Assembly: GCA_913054485.1 (NCBI GenBank)
Contig: CAJXHQ010000054.1
Coordinates: forward strand, 1 to 11,003
Reading direction: 5' to 3'
From: an uncultured Paracoccaceae bacterium
GTDB lineage: Bacteria; Pseudomonadota; Alphaproteobacteria; Rhodobacterales; Rhodobacteraceae
Length of the DNA: 11,003 nucleotides
This document shows, one piece after another, positions 1 through 6,458 of this stretch. Each line of letters begins with the position of its first letter. Within the stretch, counting starts at the first letter, position 1. Position numbers and translations under genes: made by a program. The notes beneath the pieces are model-generated. The model had not been told where the DNA came from. It ran no database searches and worked only from the letters and a program-made list of their open reading frames with translations.

Positions 1-37
1 CGCCGGATTTCATCCGGGGTAAGAGGGGCAGCGCCCT

Positions 38-376
38 TCAGCCGGCCTCGGGGCTGCAGAACAGGCTGTACAGCAGAGAAATCACCTGGCGGGTTTTCTC
101 GTCCTTAAGAGAGTAGTAGATGGTTTTGCCGTCGCGCCGGGTCGAGACCAGCCCCTCGTCGCGCAGGCGCGCCAGCATCTGGCTGACCGCGGCCTGGCGC
201 AGGCCCAGGAGTTCCTCCAGTTCGCCCACTGATTTTTCCTGCTCGCCCAGGTGGCACAGGATCATCAGCCGCCCCTCATGCGCCAGGGTCTTCAGGTAGG
301 CAGCGGCATTGGCGGCGCTCTCCTCCATACCGGGGAGCGGGTCGGTTTCGAGAGGTGTGGCGGGTTGGACGGTCAC
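38..376 (-). CDS. ArsR-family winged-helix repressor, SqrR/BigR-like persulfide sensor candidate
   Basis: This is a small DNA-binding repressor with the ArsR fold. The recognition region contains SVGELEELLGLRQAAVSQML followed by the wing RRDGKTIYYSL. Two cysteines, in LMILCHL and in LFCSPEAG, lie 66 residues apart. That is the spacing of the redox pair in SqrR (Cys41/Cys107) and BigR (Cys42/Cys108), which sense sulfane sulfur; the functional match is inferred. The frame is open to a TTG at 433, but a promoter-like TTGGCT/TATATA pair lies inside that extension. I therefore prefer the GTG at 376 (112 residues), with AAGG 10 bases upstream; this start makes the cysteines residues 41 and 107. An ATG at 328 is also possible but has no visible ribosome binding site. 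Regulated genes are probably to the left, outside the window. Confidence 0.88.
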   Translation of the reverse strand: MTVQPATPLETDPLPGMEESAANAAAYLKTLAHEGRLMILCHLGEQEKSVGELEELLGLRQAAVSQMLARLRDEGLVSTRRDGKTIYYSLKDEKTRQVISLLYSLFCSPEAG

Positions 377-403
377 GTGTTCAGGGCCTTGCTGCGGGTG
401 CGG

Positions 404-433
404 AATATATAATGCCTCATTTTCCGCAGCCAA
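404..433 (-). promoter_or_regulatory. Candidate arsR promoter
   Basis: On the minus strand TTGGCT (433-428) is followed after 16 bases by TATATA (411-406), or after 18 bases by TATATT (409-404). This is the only strongly AT-rich spot in the surrounding GC-rich DNA, and it sits just upstream of the preferred GTG start. An interrupted palindrome (GCGGAA at 400-405, TTCCGC at 422-427) spans the -10 region and could be the autoregulatory operator. Both roles are inferred. Confidence 0.4.
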
Positions 434-456
434 GTCACCCCCGTCCGGAAGAGGCA

Positions 457-481
457 GCCCGGCAGGGGCGGCCTGCCGGGC
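457..481 (-). terminator. GC-rich hairpin after the enolase-superfamily gene
   Basis: A perfect 10-bp inverted repeat (GCCCGGCAGG at 457-466, CCTGCCGGGC at 472-481) with a 5-base loop lies 6 bases past the stop of the dehydratase gene. No T-tract follows on either strand, so it is not a canonical intrinsic terminator. It may stabilise the mRNA 3' end or act with Rho. Confidence 0.4.
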
Positions 482-487
482 GCGGGG

Positions 488-1723
488 TCACTCCGGCAGC
501 GCCGGTGAACCGCCTTCGAAGATGTTCTCCTCGTGGTAGCTGCAGGGCGCTTCCTGCATGTTGAGGTGCAGGTCGGTGCCGGTGAAGGGATGCGCGCGGG
601 CCAGGGCCTCGTCGACTTCGATGCCCAGCCCCGGCGCTTCGGGTGCGGCGAGGAAACCGTCCTCTACCTTGAAGCTGTGCTTGATCAGATCGTAGTGGAA
701 GTCCGTCTCGATGCTTTCCAGCAGCAAGATATTGGGGATCGACACTGCCAGCTGCAGGTTGGCGGCCCATTCCACCGGACCCGCATAGAGGTGCGGCGCC
801 ATCTGCGCATTGTAGGCCTCGGCAATGGCGGCTGTCTTCTTCATCTCCCAGATGCCGCCGGCCCGGCCGAGGGCGGGCTGCAGGATGCTGGCGGCCCCCT
901 GGCGCAGGACCTCGGCGAATTCCGCCTTGGTGGTCAGCCGCTCGCCGGTGGCCACAGGCGTGGAGCTGGCGCGGGCGACCTTGGCCATCTCGGCCACATT
1001 ATCCGGCGGCACAGGTTCCTCGAACCAAAGCGGCGAATAGGGCGCAATCGCCTCGGCCATGCGGATCGCGCCTGCGGTGGTAAACTGCCCGTGGGTGCCG
1101 AACAAGAGATCTGCCTTGTCGCCCACCGCATCGCGGATCGCCGCGCAGAATTCAGCCGAGCGGGCGATGTCGCGCATCGAGGGCATATGGCCGCCGCGCA
1201 GGGTATAGGGGCCGGCGGGATCGAATTTCACCGCCGTATAGCCGCGCTTTACGGTTTCGGCGGCGCATTCGGCCGCCATGTCGGGGGAGATCCAGAACGC
1301 CTGATCCCCGGCCTGATGCGGCAGCGGGTAGAGGTAGGTGTAGCAGCGCACCCGGTCGTTCACCTTGCCGCCCAGAAGCTGGCAGACCGGCTTGCCGCGG
1401 TCCTTGCCGAGAATGTCCCAGCAGGCAATCTCCAGCCCCGAGAAGGCCCCCATCACCGTCAGATCCGGGCGCTGGGTGAAGCCGGAGGAATAGGCGCGGC
1501 GGAACATCAGCTCGATGTTTTCGGGGTTCTCGCCCAGCATGTGGCGCTCAAACACGTCGCGGATCACATGCTGCATGGCGTCCGGTCCGACAGAAGAAGC
1601 GTAACATTCGCCCCAGCCGGTGATGCCGGTGTCGGTGGTGACTTTCACCAGGATCCAGTAGCGTCCGCCCCAGCCCGGCGCGGGCGGGGCGGTGACGATG
1701 ATGTCGAGATCTTGCAGTTTCAT
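488..1723 (-). CDS. Mandelate racemase/muconate lactonizing enzyme family protein (probable sugar-acid dehydratase)
   Basis: A 411-residue member of the enolase superfamily; such enzymes remove a proton alpha to a carboxylate using a divalent metal, usually to dehydrate or epimerise acid sugars. The N-terminal capping domain contains GITGWGECY. The barrel carries KFD (Lys166, Asp168), GTHGQ (His211), the metal-ligand motif FEEP (about 234-237), GER (260-262) and the catalytic-type histidine in APHLYAGP (His311). The position that normally supplies the first metal-binding Asp reads Gly209-Thr-His, and the Asp that usually pairs with the barrel histidine (QPD) is replaced in QPALGRAGG (Ala284). 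This may define a subgroup rather than a defect. The ATG at 1723 follows AGGA. The dehydrogenase gene ends 24 bases upstream, suggesting co-transcription. The substrate is not determinable. Confidence 0.9.
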   Translation of the reverse strand: MKLQDLDIIVTAPPAPGWGGRYWILVKVTTDTGITGWGECYASSVGPDAMQHVIRDVFERHMLGENPENIELMFRRAYSSGFTQRPDLTVMGAFSGLEIACWDILGKDRGKPVCQLLGGKVNDRVRCYTYLYPLPHQAGDQAFWISPDMAAECAAETVKRGYTAVKFDPAGPYTLRGGHMPSMRDIARSAEFCAAIRDAVGDKADLLFGTHGQFTTAGAIRMAEAIAPYSPLWFEEPVPPDNVAEMAKVARASSTPVATGERLTTKAEFAEVLRQGAASILQPALGRAGGIWEMKKTAAIAEAYNAQMAPHLYAGPVEWAANLQLAVSIPNILLLESIETDFHYDLIKHSFKVEDGFLAAPEAPGLGIEVDEALARAHPFTGTDLHLNMQEAPCSYHEENIFEGGSPALPE

Positions 1724-1747
1724 GGCATCGGTCCTGTCGGGTCTGCT

Positions 1748-2836
1748 CTAGCTGTCAAAAAGGATTACATTGCGCCGGGCGCTGCCGGCCCTGGTGTCGG
1801 CAATTGCCGCGTTGATCTCATCCAGCCGCCAGCGGCCCGAGATCAGCTCGTCCAGTTTCAGCCGCCCCTGCTGATAGAGGTCCGCCATCCAGGGGATGTC
1901 GCGCTGGATCACCGCATCGCCCATTTTGGAGCCGATCAGCCCCTGGCCGAGGGCGGCAAGGATCACCGGTTCATATTGCGATTGCGCCCCGGTGTGCGGC
2001 ATGCCGATCATCACCGCGCGTCCGCCCGGCGCCAGGTAGAGCGGGGCGGTGTCATAGGCTGGAATCGCGCCGACGGTGATCATCACCGCATCCGCGCCGC
2101 GTCCGCCAAGGGCCTTGCGTGCCGCCTTCCAGGGCCTGTCCTGGGTGGCCAGAACGCCATGGGTGGCGCCGAATTCTTTTGCGGCCTCGAGTTTTTCTGC
2201 GACCATGTCCACCGCAACGATGCGCCGCGCCCCGGCAATGCGTGCACCCTGGATGGCGTTGAGACCCACACCGCCGGCGCCGATTACCACCACATCCTCG
2301 CCCGCGCGCAGGGCGGCGGCGTTGACCACTGCGCCAACCCCGGTGATCACGCCGCAGGACAGCAGCGCTGCGGCCTCCATCGGGATGGCATCGGGCAGTT
2401 TCACGATCTGGCGCTGGTCCACCACCACCTTTTCGGCAAAAGCGCCGCAGTCCATGGCCTGCACCAGCGGCCCGCCACCGGCGGTGCGCAGCGGTCCGTC
2501 AGCCGGTGCCGGGGTTTCGCAGATAACCGGTTTTCCGGAAGCACAGGACGGGCAGGTGCCGCAGGAGCGGATCAGGGTGACAACCACCCTGTCACCGGTC
2601 GAAAAACCGCTGACGCCGGGGCCGGTTGCCGAGACAGTGCCCGCGGCCTCATGGCCGTAAACAGCCGGAAGCGGCCCGCCCCAGGCACCATCTGCGTAGG
2701 AGATGTCGCTGTGGCAGATGGCAACCGCGTGCAGGGTGACCTCCAGCTGGCCCTGTCCCGGCGGGGCCAGCTGAATCTCTTCGATCACCAACGGCAGGCC
2801 GAATTCATGGCAGACGGCGGCTTTGACCTTTTGCAT
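1748..2836 (-). CDS. Zinc-dependent alcohol dehydrogenase, MDR superfamily (class III ADH-like)
   Basis: A 362-residue medium-chain dehydrogenase that would oxidise an alcohol with NAD. Catalytic zinc ligands are seen as Cys41 in CHSD, His62-Glu63 in GHEAAG and Cys161 in LLSCGVITG. The structural zinc lobe is complete: Cys92, Cys95, Cys98 and Cys106 in CGTCPSCASGKPVIC. The Rossmann loop is GAGGVG (186-191), and Asp210 at the end of the next strand favours NAD over NADP. Layout resembles the glutathione-dependent formaldehyde dehydrogenase branch, but the protein could act on another alcohol. The frame continues to 2905; I chose the ATG at 2836 because AAGGA lies about 9 bases upstream and homologous proteins begin close to KAAVCHEFG. 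It lies between the transporter and the enolase-superfamily gene. Confidence 0.93.
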   Translation of the reverse strand: MQKVKAAVCHEFGLPLVIEEIQLAPPGQGQLEVTLHAVAICHSDISYADGAWGGPLPAVYGHEAAGTVSATGPGVSGFSTGDRVVVTLIRSCGTCPSCASGKPVICETPAPADGPLRTAGGGPLVQAMDCGAFAEKVVVDQRQIVKLPDAIPMEAAALLSCGVITGVGAVVNAAALRAGEDVVVIGAGGVGLNAIQGARIAGARRIVAVDMVAEKLEAAKEFGATHGVLATQDRPWKAARKALGGRGADAVMITVGAIPAYDTAPLYLAPGGRAVMIGMPHTGAQSQYEPVILAALGQGLIGSKMGDAVIQRDIPWMADLYQQGRLKLDELISGRWRLDEINAAIADTRAGSARRNVILFDS

Positions 2837-2934
2837 GGGGGCTGTCCTTCTGTTGCAGCGGCGGGCGTTGGCAGTCACGGTGCGCGCCAAGAGCCTCTGC
2901 TGCAAGTGCGTTTTCGCCTTTTCGAAGGTCGCGT

Positions 2935-4197
2935 TCAGGCCGCGGCCGCCGCGCGGCTCCTGCGCGCGGCGGCCAGGAAGGCGCAGAGCCCGAGGATCAT
3001 CAGCCCCAGTGCCACCAGAAAGGGCAGGCCGGGCATGGTGACGCCAAGCCCGCCGTTCATCCCCAGTGCAAAAGCTGAGGTCATCACCAGCGGCGAGATC
3101 ATCACCGCCAGGGCATGGGCGGCAGTCAGGACGCCCTGCAGCTCGCCCTGCGCGTCATCCGCAACCATTTTCGACATAATGCCGGTCAGCGCGGGTGAGA
3201 CCAGCGCGCCAAGGGCCGAGACAGGCGTGAACATCAGAGCCAGCATGCCGGACCCGGTGAAACTCAGCACCGACAGCGCCACGCAGTCGAAGAGATGGCC
3301 CAGCACCACGGTCATGCGCTCGCCCGCAAAGCGCAGCACAGGGCGTATCAGCACGCCTTGCACCAGCGCCATGGAGAAGCCGAAAACGCCGAGGCTGACG
3401 CCGACCATGCCCGGGCTCCATCCGAAGCGGGCCTGAGTGAAGAAGGCCCAGATCGCAGGGTAGACGTAGATCGCCACCGAGTAGATGAAATAGACCGCAA
3501 CCAGCGGCAGCAGCCCGGGAAGCTTGCCCAGCTGGCGCAGGGCACCAAAGGCATGAGCCCGCCGCCAGTCAAAGGCGCGGCGGTTTTCCTTCGCGACGCT
3601 CTCGCGCATCACCATTGCGCCCAGGGCAAAGTTCATTGCCACCAGCACCGCCGCGCCGTAGAAGGGCGCGCGGGTGCCCCAGCCCGCCAGCAGCCCGCCC
3701 AGCATCGGCCCGAAGACAAAGCCGGCCCCGAAGGCAGCCCCCAGAAGGCCAAAGTTAGCTGTCTTCTTCTCCGGCGGCGACAGATCTGCCATGGCGGCAT
3801 TGGCGGTGCTCTGCGTGGCCGAGGCGATGCCCGCCAGGATGCGGCCCAGAAGCAGCATCCACAGGCTTTGGGCCGCGGCCAGCAGCAGGTAGACCAAGAC
3901 CAGCGCGCCTTGCGTCACCAGCAGCACAGGTTTGCGGCCGGACTGGTCCGAAAGCGCGCCGACGATGGGCGAGAACAGGAATTGCGCGATGGCGAAAGCC
4001 GTGGCCAGCCCGCCGCCCCAAAGCGCTGCATCCGCCAGCCCGCCGCCCTGCACCTCGCGGATCAGGTCAGGCATCACCGGCATGATCAGCCCAATGCCCA
4101 TGGCATCGATCATCACCGTCAGGAACAGGAAGAGAGTGGTGCTGCGCACTAGGCTGCCTCGCGTCGGGTTGCGCGGGACAGTGGCAGGCAGAGGCAT
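2935..4197 (-). CDS. MFS drug/proton antiporter, TetA-like (DHA1 family)
   Basis: A 420-residue inner-membrane transporter of the major facilitator superfamily with about 12 hydrophobic helices. The first helix has DAMGIGLIMPVMPDL, the TetA signature with its membrane aspartate (Asp31). Motif A is GALSDQSGRKP (80-90), followed by GRILAGI and the antiporter motif C region GAAFGAGFVFGPMLGG (153-168). KMVADDAQGELQG in the C-terminal half is also TetA-like. Such proteins are often called tetracycline or multidrug exporters, but no tetR lies beside it and the neighbours are catabolic, so the true substrate may be a metabolite. Starts at 4197 (ATG) and about 4149 (GTG) are both possible; neither has a strong ribosome binding site. 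The hydrolase gene ends 38 bases upstream. Confidence 0.92.
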   Translation of the reverse strand: MPLPATVPRNPTRGSLVRSTTLFLFLTVMIDAMGIGLIMPVMPDLIREVQGGGLADAALWGGGLATAFAIAQFLFSPIVGALSDQSGRKPVLLVTQGALVLVYLLLAAAQSLWMLLLGRILAGIASATQSTANAAMADLSPPEKKTANFGLLGAAFGAGFVFGPMLGGLLAGWGTRAPFYGAAVLVAMNFALGAMVMRESVAKENRRAFDWRRAHAFGALRQLGKLPGLLPLVAVYFIYSVAIYVYPAIWAFFTQARFGWSPGMVGVSLGVFGFSMALVQGVLIRPVLRFAGERMTVVLGHLFDCVALSVLSFTGSGMLALMFTPVSALGALVSPALTGIMSKMVADDAQGELQGVLTAAHALAVMISPLVMTSAFALGMNGGLGVTMPGLPFLVALGLMILGLCAFLAAARRSRAAAAA

Positions 4198-4235
4198 GGA
4201 ATGAAAGGTAAGGTTTTCTCGACGTCAGGTCAGTT

Positions 4236-5045
4236 TTAACTCAGCTTCGGGGGCAGGCCGCGCCCGCCGGCATGGCCGGTGGCACTCAGGAAGCCGTTCA
4301 GCAGGGCGGCAAACTCCCCGGGCTGCTCCAGGCAGGGCAGGTGGCCCGCGCGGCGGATCAGCCGCATGCCGGCGCCGGGGACCAGCTCGACGGTTTCGCG
4401 TACAAGGTCGGGTGGCGTGGCCCGGTCCTCGGTGCCGCAGATGCCCAGCAACGGCAGGCGCAGGCCGCTTACAGGTGTATAGAAATCTGTGCCGGAAATG
4501 GCGGCGCAGCCTGCTGCGTAGCCCTTTGGCGGGGCGGCCAGCAGCATCTGCCGGGCGGTCTCTGCCGCGTCGCATTCCTGTGCTTTCGGCGCAAACCAGC
4601 GTTTCAGGGTCTCGCCCGCCACAGCCTCCATCCCGCCGCCGGCGCTGTCTGCGCGCGCCTGCCAGATCAGCGGCGTGCCCAGCTTGGCGGCCGTACCGCT
4701 CAGCACCAGCGCACGGATCTGGTCCAGGCGTTTGACGGCCAGCCCCTGCGCCACCATGCCGCCCAGGCCCAGGCCAAGCATCATGGCATCGCGGATCTGC
4801 AGATGATCGAGCAGCCGTTCCGCATCCCGCACCATGGCTCCCATGGTGCAGGGGGCATCTGGCAGGGAAGAGCGGCCGTGGCCGCGCAGGTCATAGGTGA
4901 TGACACGCAGGCCCGCGGGCAGCAGCGGCAGCAGCGCATCCCAGACCGTAAGGTCCATGCCCAGCCCATGCGCCAGCACCAGCGGCGCGCCGCGGCCCCG
5001 GTCGCGGTAGTTGAGCGTCACATCTCCCAGCTCGGTGAGTGGCAT
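4236..5045 (-). CDS. Alpha/beta hydrolase, 3-oxoadipate enol-lactonase-like, catalytic Ser replaced by Gly
   Basis: A 269-residue alpha/beta-hydrolase-fold protein resembling PcaD. The oxyanion-hole region is LAHGLGMD (24-31), followed by YDLRGHGRS (51-59), then the nucleophile elbow. The acid is Asp207 in GTEDRATPP and the histidine is His235 in AGHLPCLEQP. The elbow reads GLGLGG (91-96) instead of the expected G-x-S-x-G-G, so the catalytic serine position (residue 93, codon GGC at 4769-4767) is glycine; one base change from AGC would account for it. The protein could be inactive, altered in chemistry, or this may be a sequencing error. The frame runs back to 5252 through a double palindrome, but the ATG at 5045 follows AAAGGGGA and begins at the conserved strand, so I use it. 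Confidence 0.88.
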   Translation of the reverse strand: MPLTELGDVTLNYRDRGRGAPLVLAHGLGMDLTVWDALLPLLPAGLRVITYDLRGHGRSSLPDAPCTMGAMVRDAERLLDHLQIRDAMMLGLGLGGMVAQGLAVKRLDQIRALVLSGTAAKLGTPLIWQARADSAGGGMEAVAGETLKRWFAPKAQECDAAETARQMLLAAPPKGYAAGCAAISGTDFYTPVSGLRLPLLGICGTEDRATPPDLVRETVELVPGAGMRLIRRAGHLPCLEQPGEFAALLNGFLSATGHAGGRGLPPKLS

Positions 5046-5112
5046 GGCTGTCCCCTTTGAAAACCGCACCCCTCTACCGCTGCGCCTGCCCGGGGTAAAG
5101 CGCGGCCGGCAG

Positions 5113-5160
5113 CAAATTCCTTGCAAAGGAATTTGCCAAAAGTTTTCTGAAAACTTTTGG
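5113..5160. repeat. Tandem perfect palindromes, probable intergenic repeat/terminator
   Basis: Two perfect inverted repeats lie end to end. The first has arms CAAATTCCTT (5113-5122) and AAGGAATTTG (5126-5135) with loop GCA. The second has arms CCAAAAGTTTT (5136-5146) and AAAACTTTTGG (5150-5160) with loop CTG. They begin 3 bases after the stop of the nuclease gene on the minus strand and precede the hydrolase promoter region. Their AT-richness contrasts with the flanks. A role in ending the nuclease transcript is likely, though neither has a canonical U-tail. The design suggests a repeat family in this genome. Confidence 0.75.
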
Positions 5161-5163
5161 GCG

Positions 5164-6366
5164 TCAGGACGCCGGGCGCAGCTCCATATGGGCCATGATC
5201 TGACCGTGGTCCGAGGCCAGTTTGTTATAGGGCGCCTCCGGGTGGCTGCCATCGGTCAGGTGGTCGTTGAAGACGCTGAAATAGACCATCTCGCCCATTG
5301 CGCGGGGGTAATCCGCATCGAAATGCCGCGACATCAGGATCTGGTCGATGCTCTCATGCACGCCGCCGAACGCGGTGGTATAGACCACATCCCGCAGGCT
5401 CTTGCGCAGGAACATCTTTTCCGCCGAGCGCAGCCGCACCCTGTCGACATTCTCGCGGATCGCGGCGTCTTCTTCTGCCGTGTAGCGGTCACCGGCGTGT
5501 TTCGCGTCGTGGCGCAGCATCCAGGAATAATTCCGGAACGGCAGCTCGCCCGAAATGATCTCCGAGCTGACCGCATCCTCACCATCGTTGAAATCGCCCA
5601 GCACCATCACCGGGCGGCCCTCGTCCAGCTCGTCCAGGATGGCGCGGCGCAGTACCCAGGCCTCTGCCATGCGGCGCAGGGCAGAGCGCAGGGCCCCCAG
5701 CGCGCGGCCCGCCGGGTCGTAGGCCGTCAGCACGGCTTCGGGCGCAAACTCGGCCCCCTGCGGCTTGATGAACTCGCCCAGTTTCGACTTCAGGTGGCAG
5801 TTGAAGACGGTGATCACCCGGTCGCGCACCGGCACGCGCACCTTCAGGATCGGGCGCGACAGGCGGCGCAGGGTGTAGAACCCGGCCTCCTCCTCGCCGC
5901 CAAGCGCGCTCATCGGTATGTCCAGCGGCGGGTCCATCTCCTGGATCACCTCCGGCTCGCCCTCAAACCCGAAGCGCGACAGCACCGCCAGCCCGGGGCG
6001 GCGGCGGCCTTCCTCGCCGCTGTCGTTGATATTGGGCGCAAAGGCCAGCGCGGCGTCACTGTAGGGCGTGTATTTCAGCTTCTTGAAGATCGCCTTGCGG
6101 TGATAGCGCTTCTTTGCGTCCGGCACCGAGGCTTGGTTCAGGTCATGGCCGCGCCGGTCGGCTTCCTTGATGACATCACGCAGCGCCGCTTCCTCGAAAA
6201 TCTCCTGAAAGCCCACAACATCCGCATCCATGGTCAGGATCTGATCCGCCATCCAATCCGCCTTCCAGGCGTATTCCTCAGGCGTGTAGCGCTGGAACGG
6301 GTAATATTCCCGGTCGGCGCCGATCAGGTTCTTCACGTTGAAAGAGGCAATGGTGAAACGGGTCAT
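5164..6366 (-). CDS. Endonuclease/exonuclease/phosphatase (DNase I-like) family protein
   Basis: A 400-residue protein with the complete metal-dependent phosphodiesterase active site of the DNase I/exonuclease III fold. Visible motifs are SFNVKN (Asn10), GFQEIFE (Glu55), FNCHLKS (His191), LGDFND (Asp258, Asn260), the late aspartate in IDQILMS (Asp341) and the terminal SDHGQ (Asp386-His387). There is no signal peptide, so it is probably cytoplasmic. Substrate could be nucleic acid, a phosphoester or a lipid head group; the fold alone does not decide. The ATG at 6366 follows AAAGGA. It lies 92 bases after the dehydratase gene, behind a hairpin, so it probably has its own promoter, and it is closed by the double palindrome. 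Confidence 0.9.
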   Translation of the reverse strand: MTRFTIASFNVKNLIGADREYYPFQRYTPEEYAWKADWMADQILTMDADVVGFQEIFEEAALRDVIKEADRRGHDLNQASVPDAKKRYHRKAIFKKLKYTPYSDAALAFAPNINDSGEEGRRRPGLAVLSRFGFEGEPEVIQEMDPPLDIPMSALGGEEEAGFYTLRRLSRPILKVRVPVRDRVITVFNCHLKSKLGEFIKPQGAEFAPEAVLTAYDPAGRALGALRSALRRMAEAWVLRRAILDELDEGRPVMVLGDFNDGEDAVSSEIISGELPFRNYSWMLRHDAKHAGDRYTAEEDAAIRENVDRVRLRSAEKMFLRKSLRDVVYTTAFGGVHESIDQILMSRHFDADYPRAMGEMVYFSVFNDHLTDGSHPEAPYNKLASDHGQIMAHMELRPAS

Positions 6367-6423
6367 GGCGGTCCTTTCTCAGCGCGTGGCTTTAAGCCTA
6401 GCGCGTAACAGCCGTATGGCACC

Positions 6424-6455
6424 GGCTGCGGGCAGAGAAATCTTTTCCCGCAGCC
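6424..6455 (-). terminator. Hairpin after the three-gene dehalogenase unit
   Basis: A perfect 9-bp inverted repeat (GGCTGCGGG at 6424-6432, CCCGCAGCC at 6447-6455) with a 14-base loop begins 3 bases past the stop codon of the dehydratase gene on the minus strand. No T-run follows, so it is a transcript-end or stabilising hairpin rather than a proven intrinsic terminator. Confidence 0.45.
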
Positions 6456-6458
6456 CTG

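Noticed and set aside
1..37. Possible start of another minus-strand gene (ATG at 13) or a short CCGGAT/ATCCGG hairpin (3-17) after arsR
   Set aside because: Only a few codons are visible and no clear ribosome site is seen; the edge of the window prevents a decision.
533..3436. A 967-codon open frame on the plus strand
   Set aside because: It lies antisense to three well-supported genes with intact active-site motifs, has no recognisable domain, and is rich in the Arg/Gly/His/Gln pattern produced by reading GC-rich codons backwards.
2935..4197. Tetracycline-resistance gene
   Set aside because: The protein is TetA-like, but there is no adjacent tetR or mobile element and the context is catabolic; resistance cannot be claimed from family membership.
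5046..5252. Upstream extension of the enol-lactonase-like gene
   Set aside because: It reads through the tandem palindromes and the end of the nuclease gene; a good ribosome site stands at the ATG at 5045 where the conserved fold begins.
5011..6408. A 465-codon plus-strand open frame opposite the nuclease gene
   Set aside because: It is the antisense image of a gene with a complete DNase I-like motif set and shows no domain of its own.
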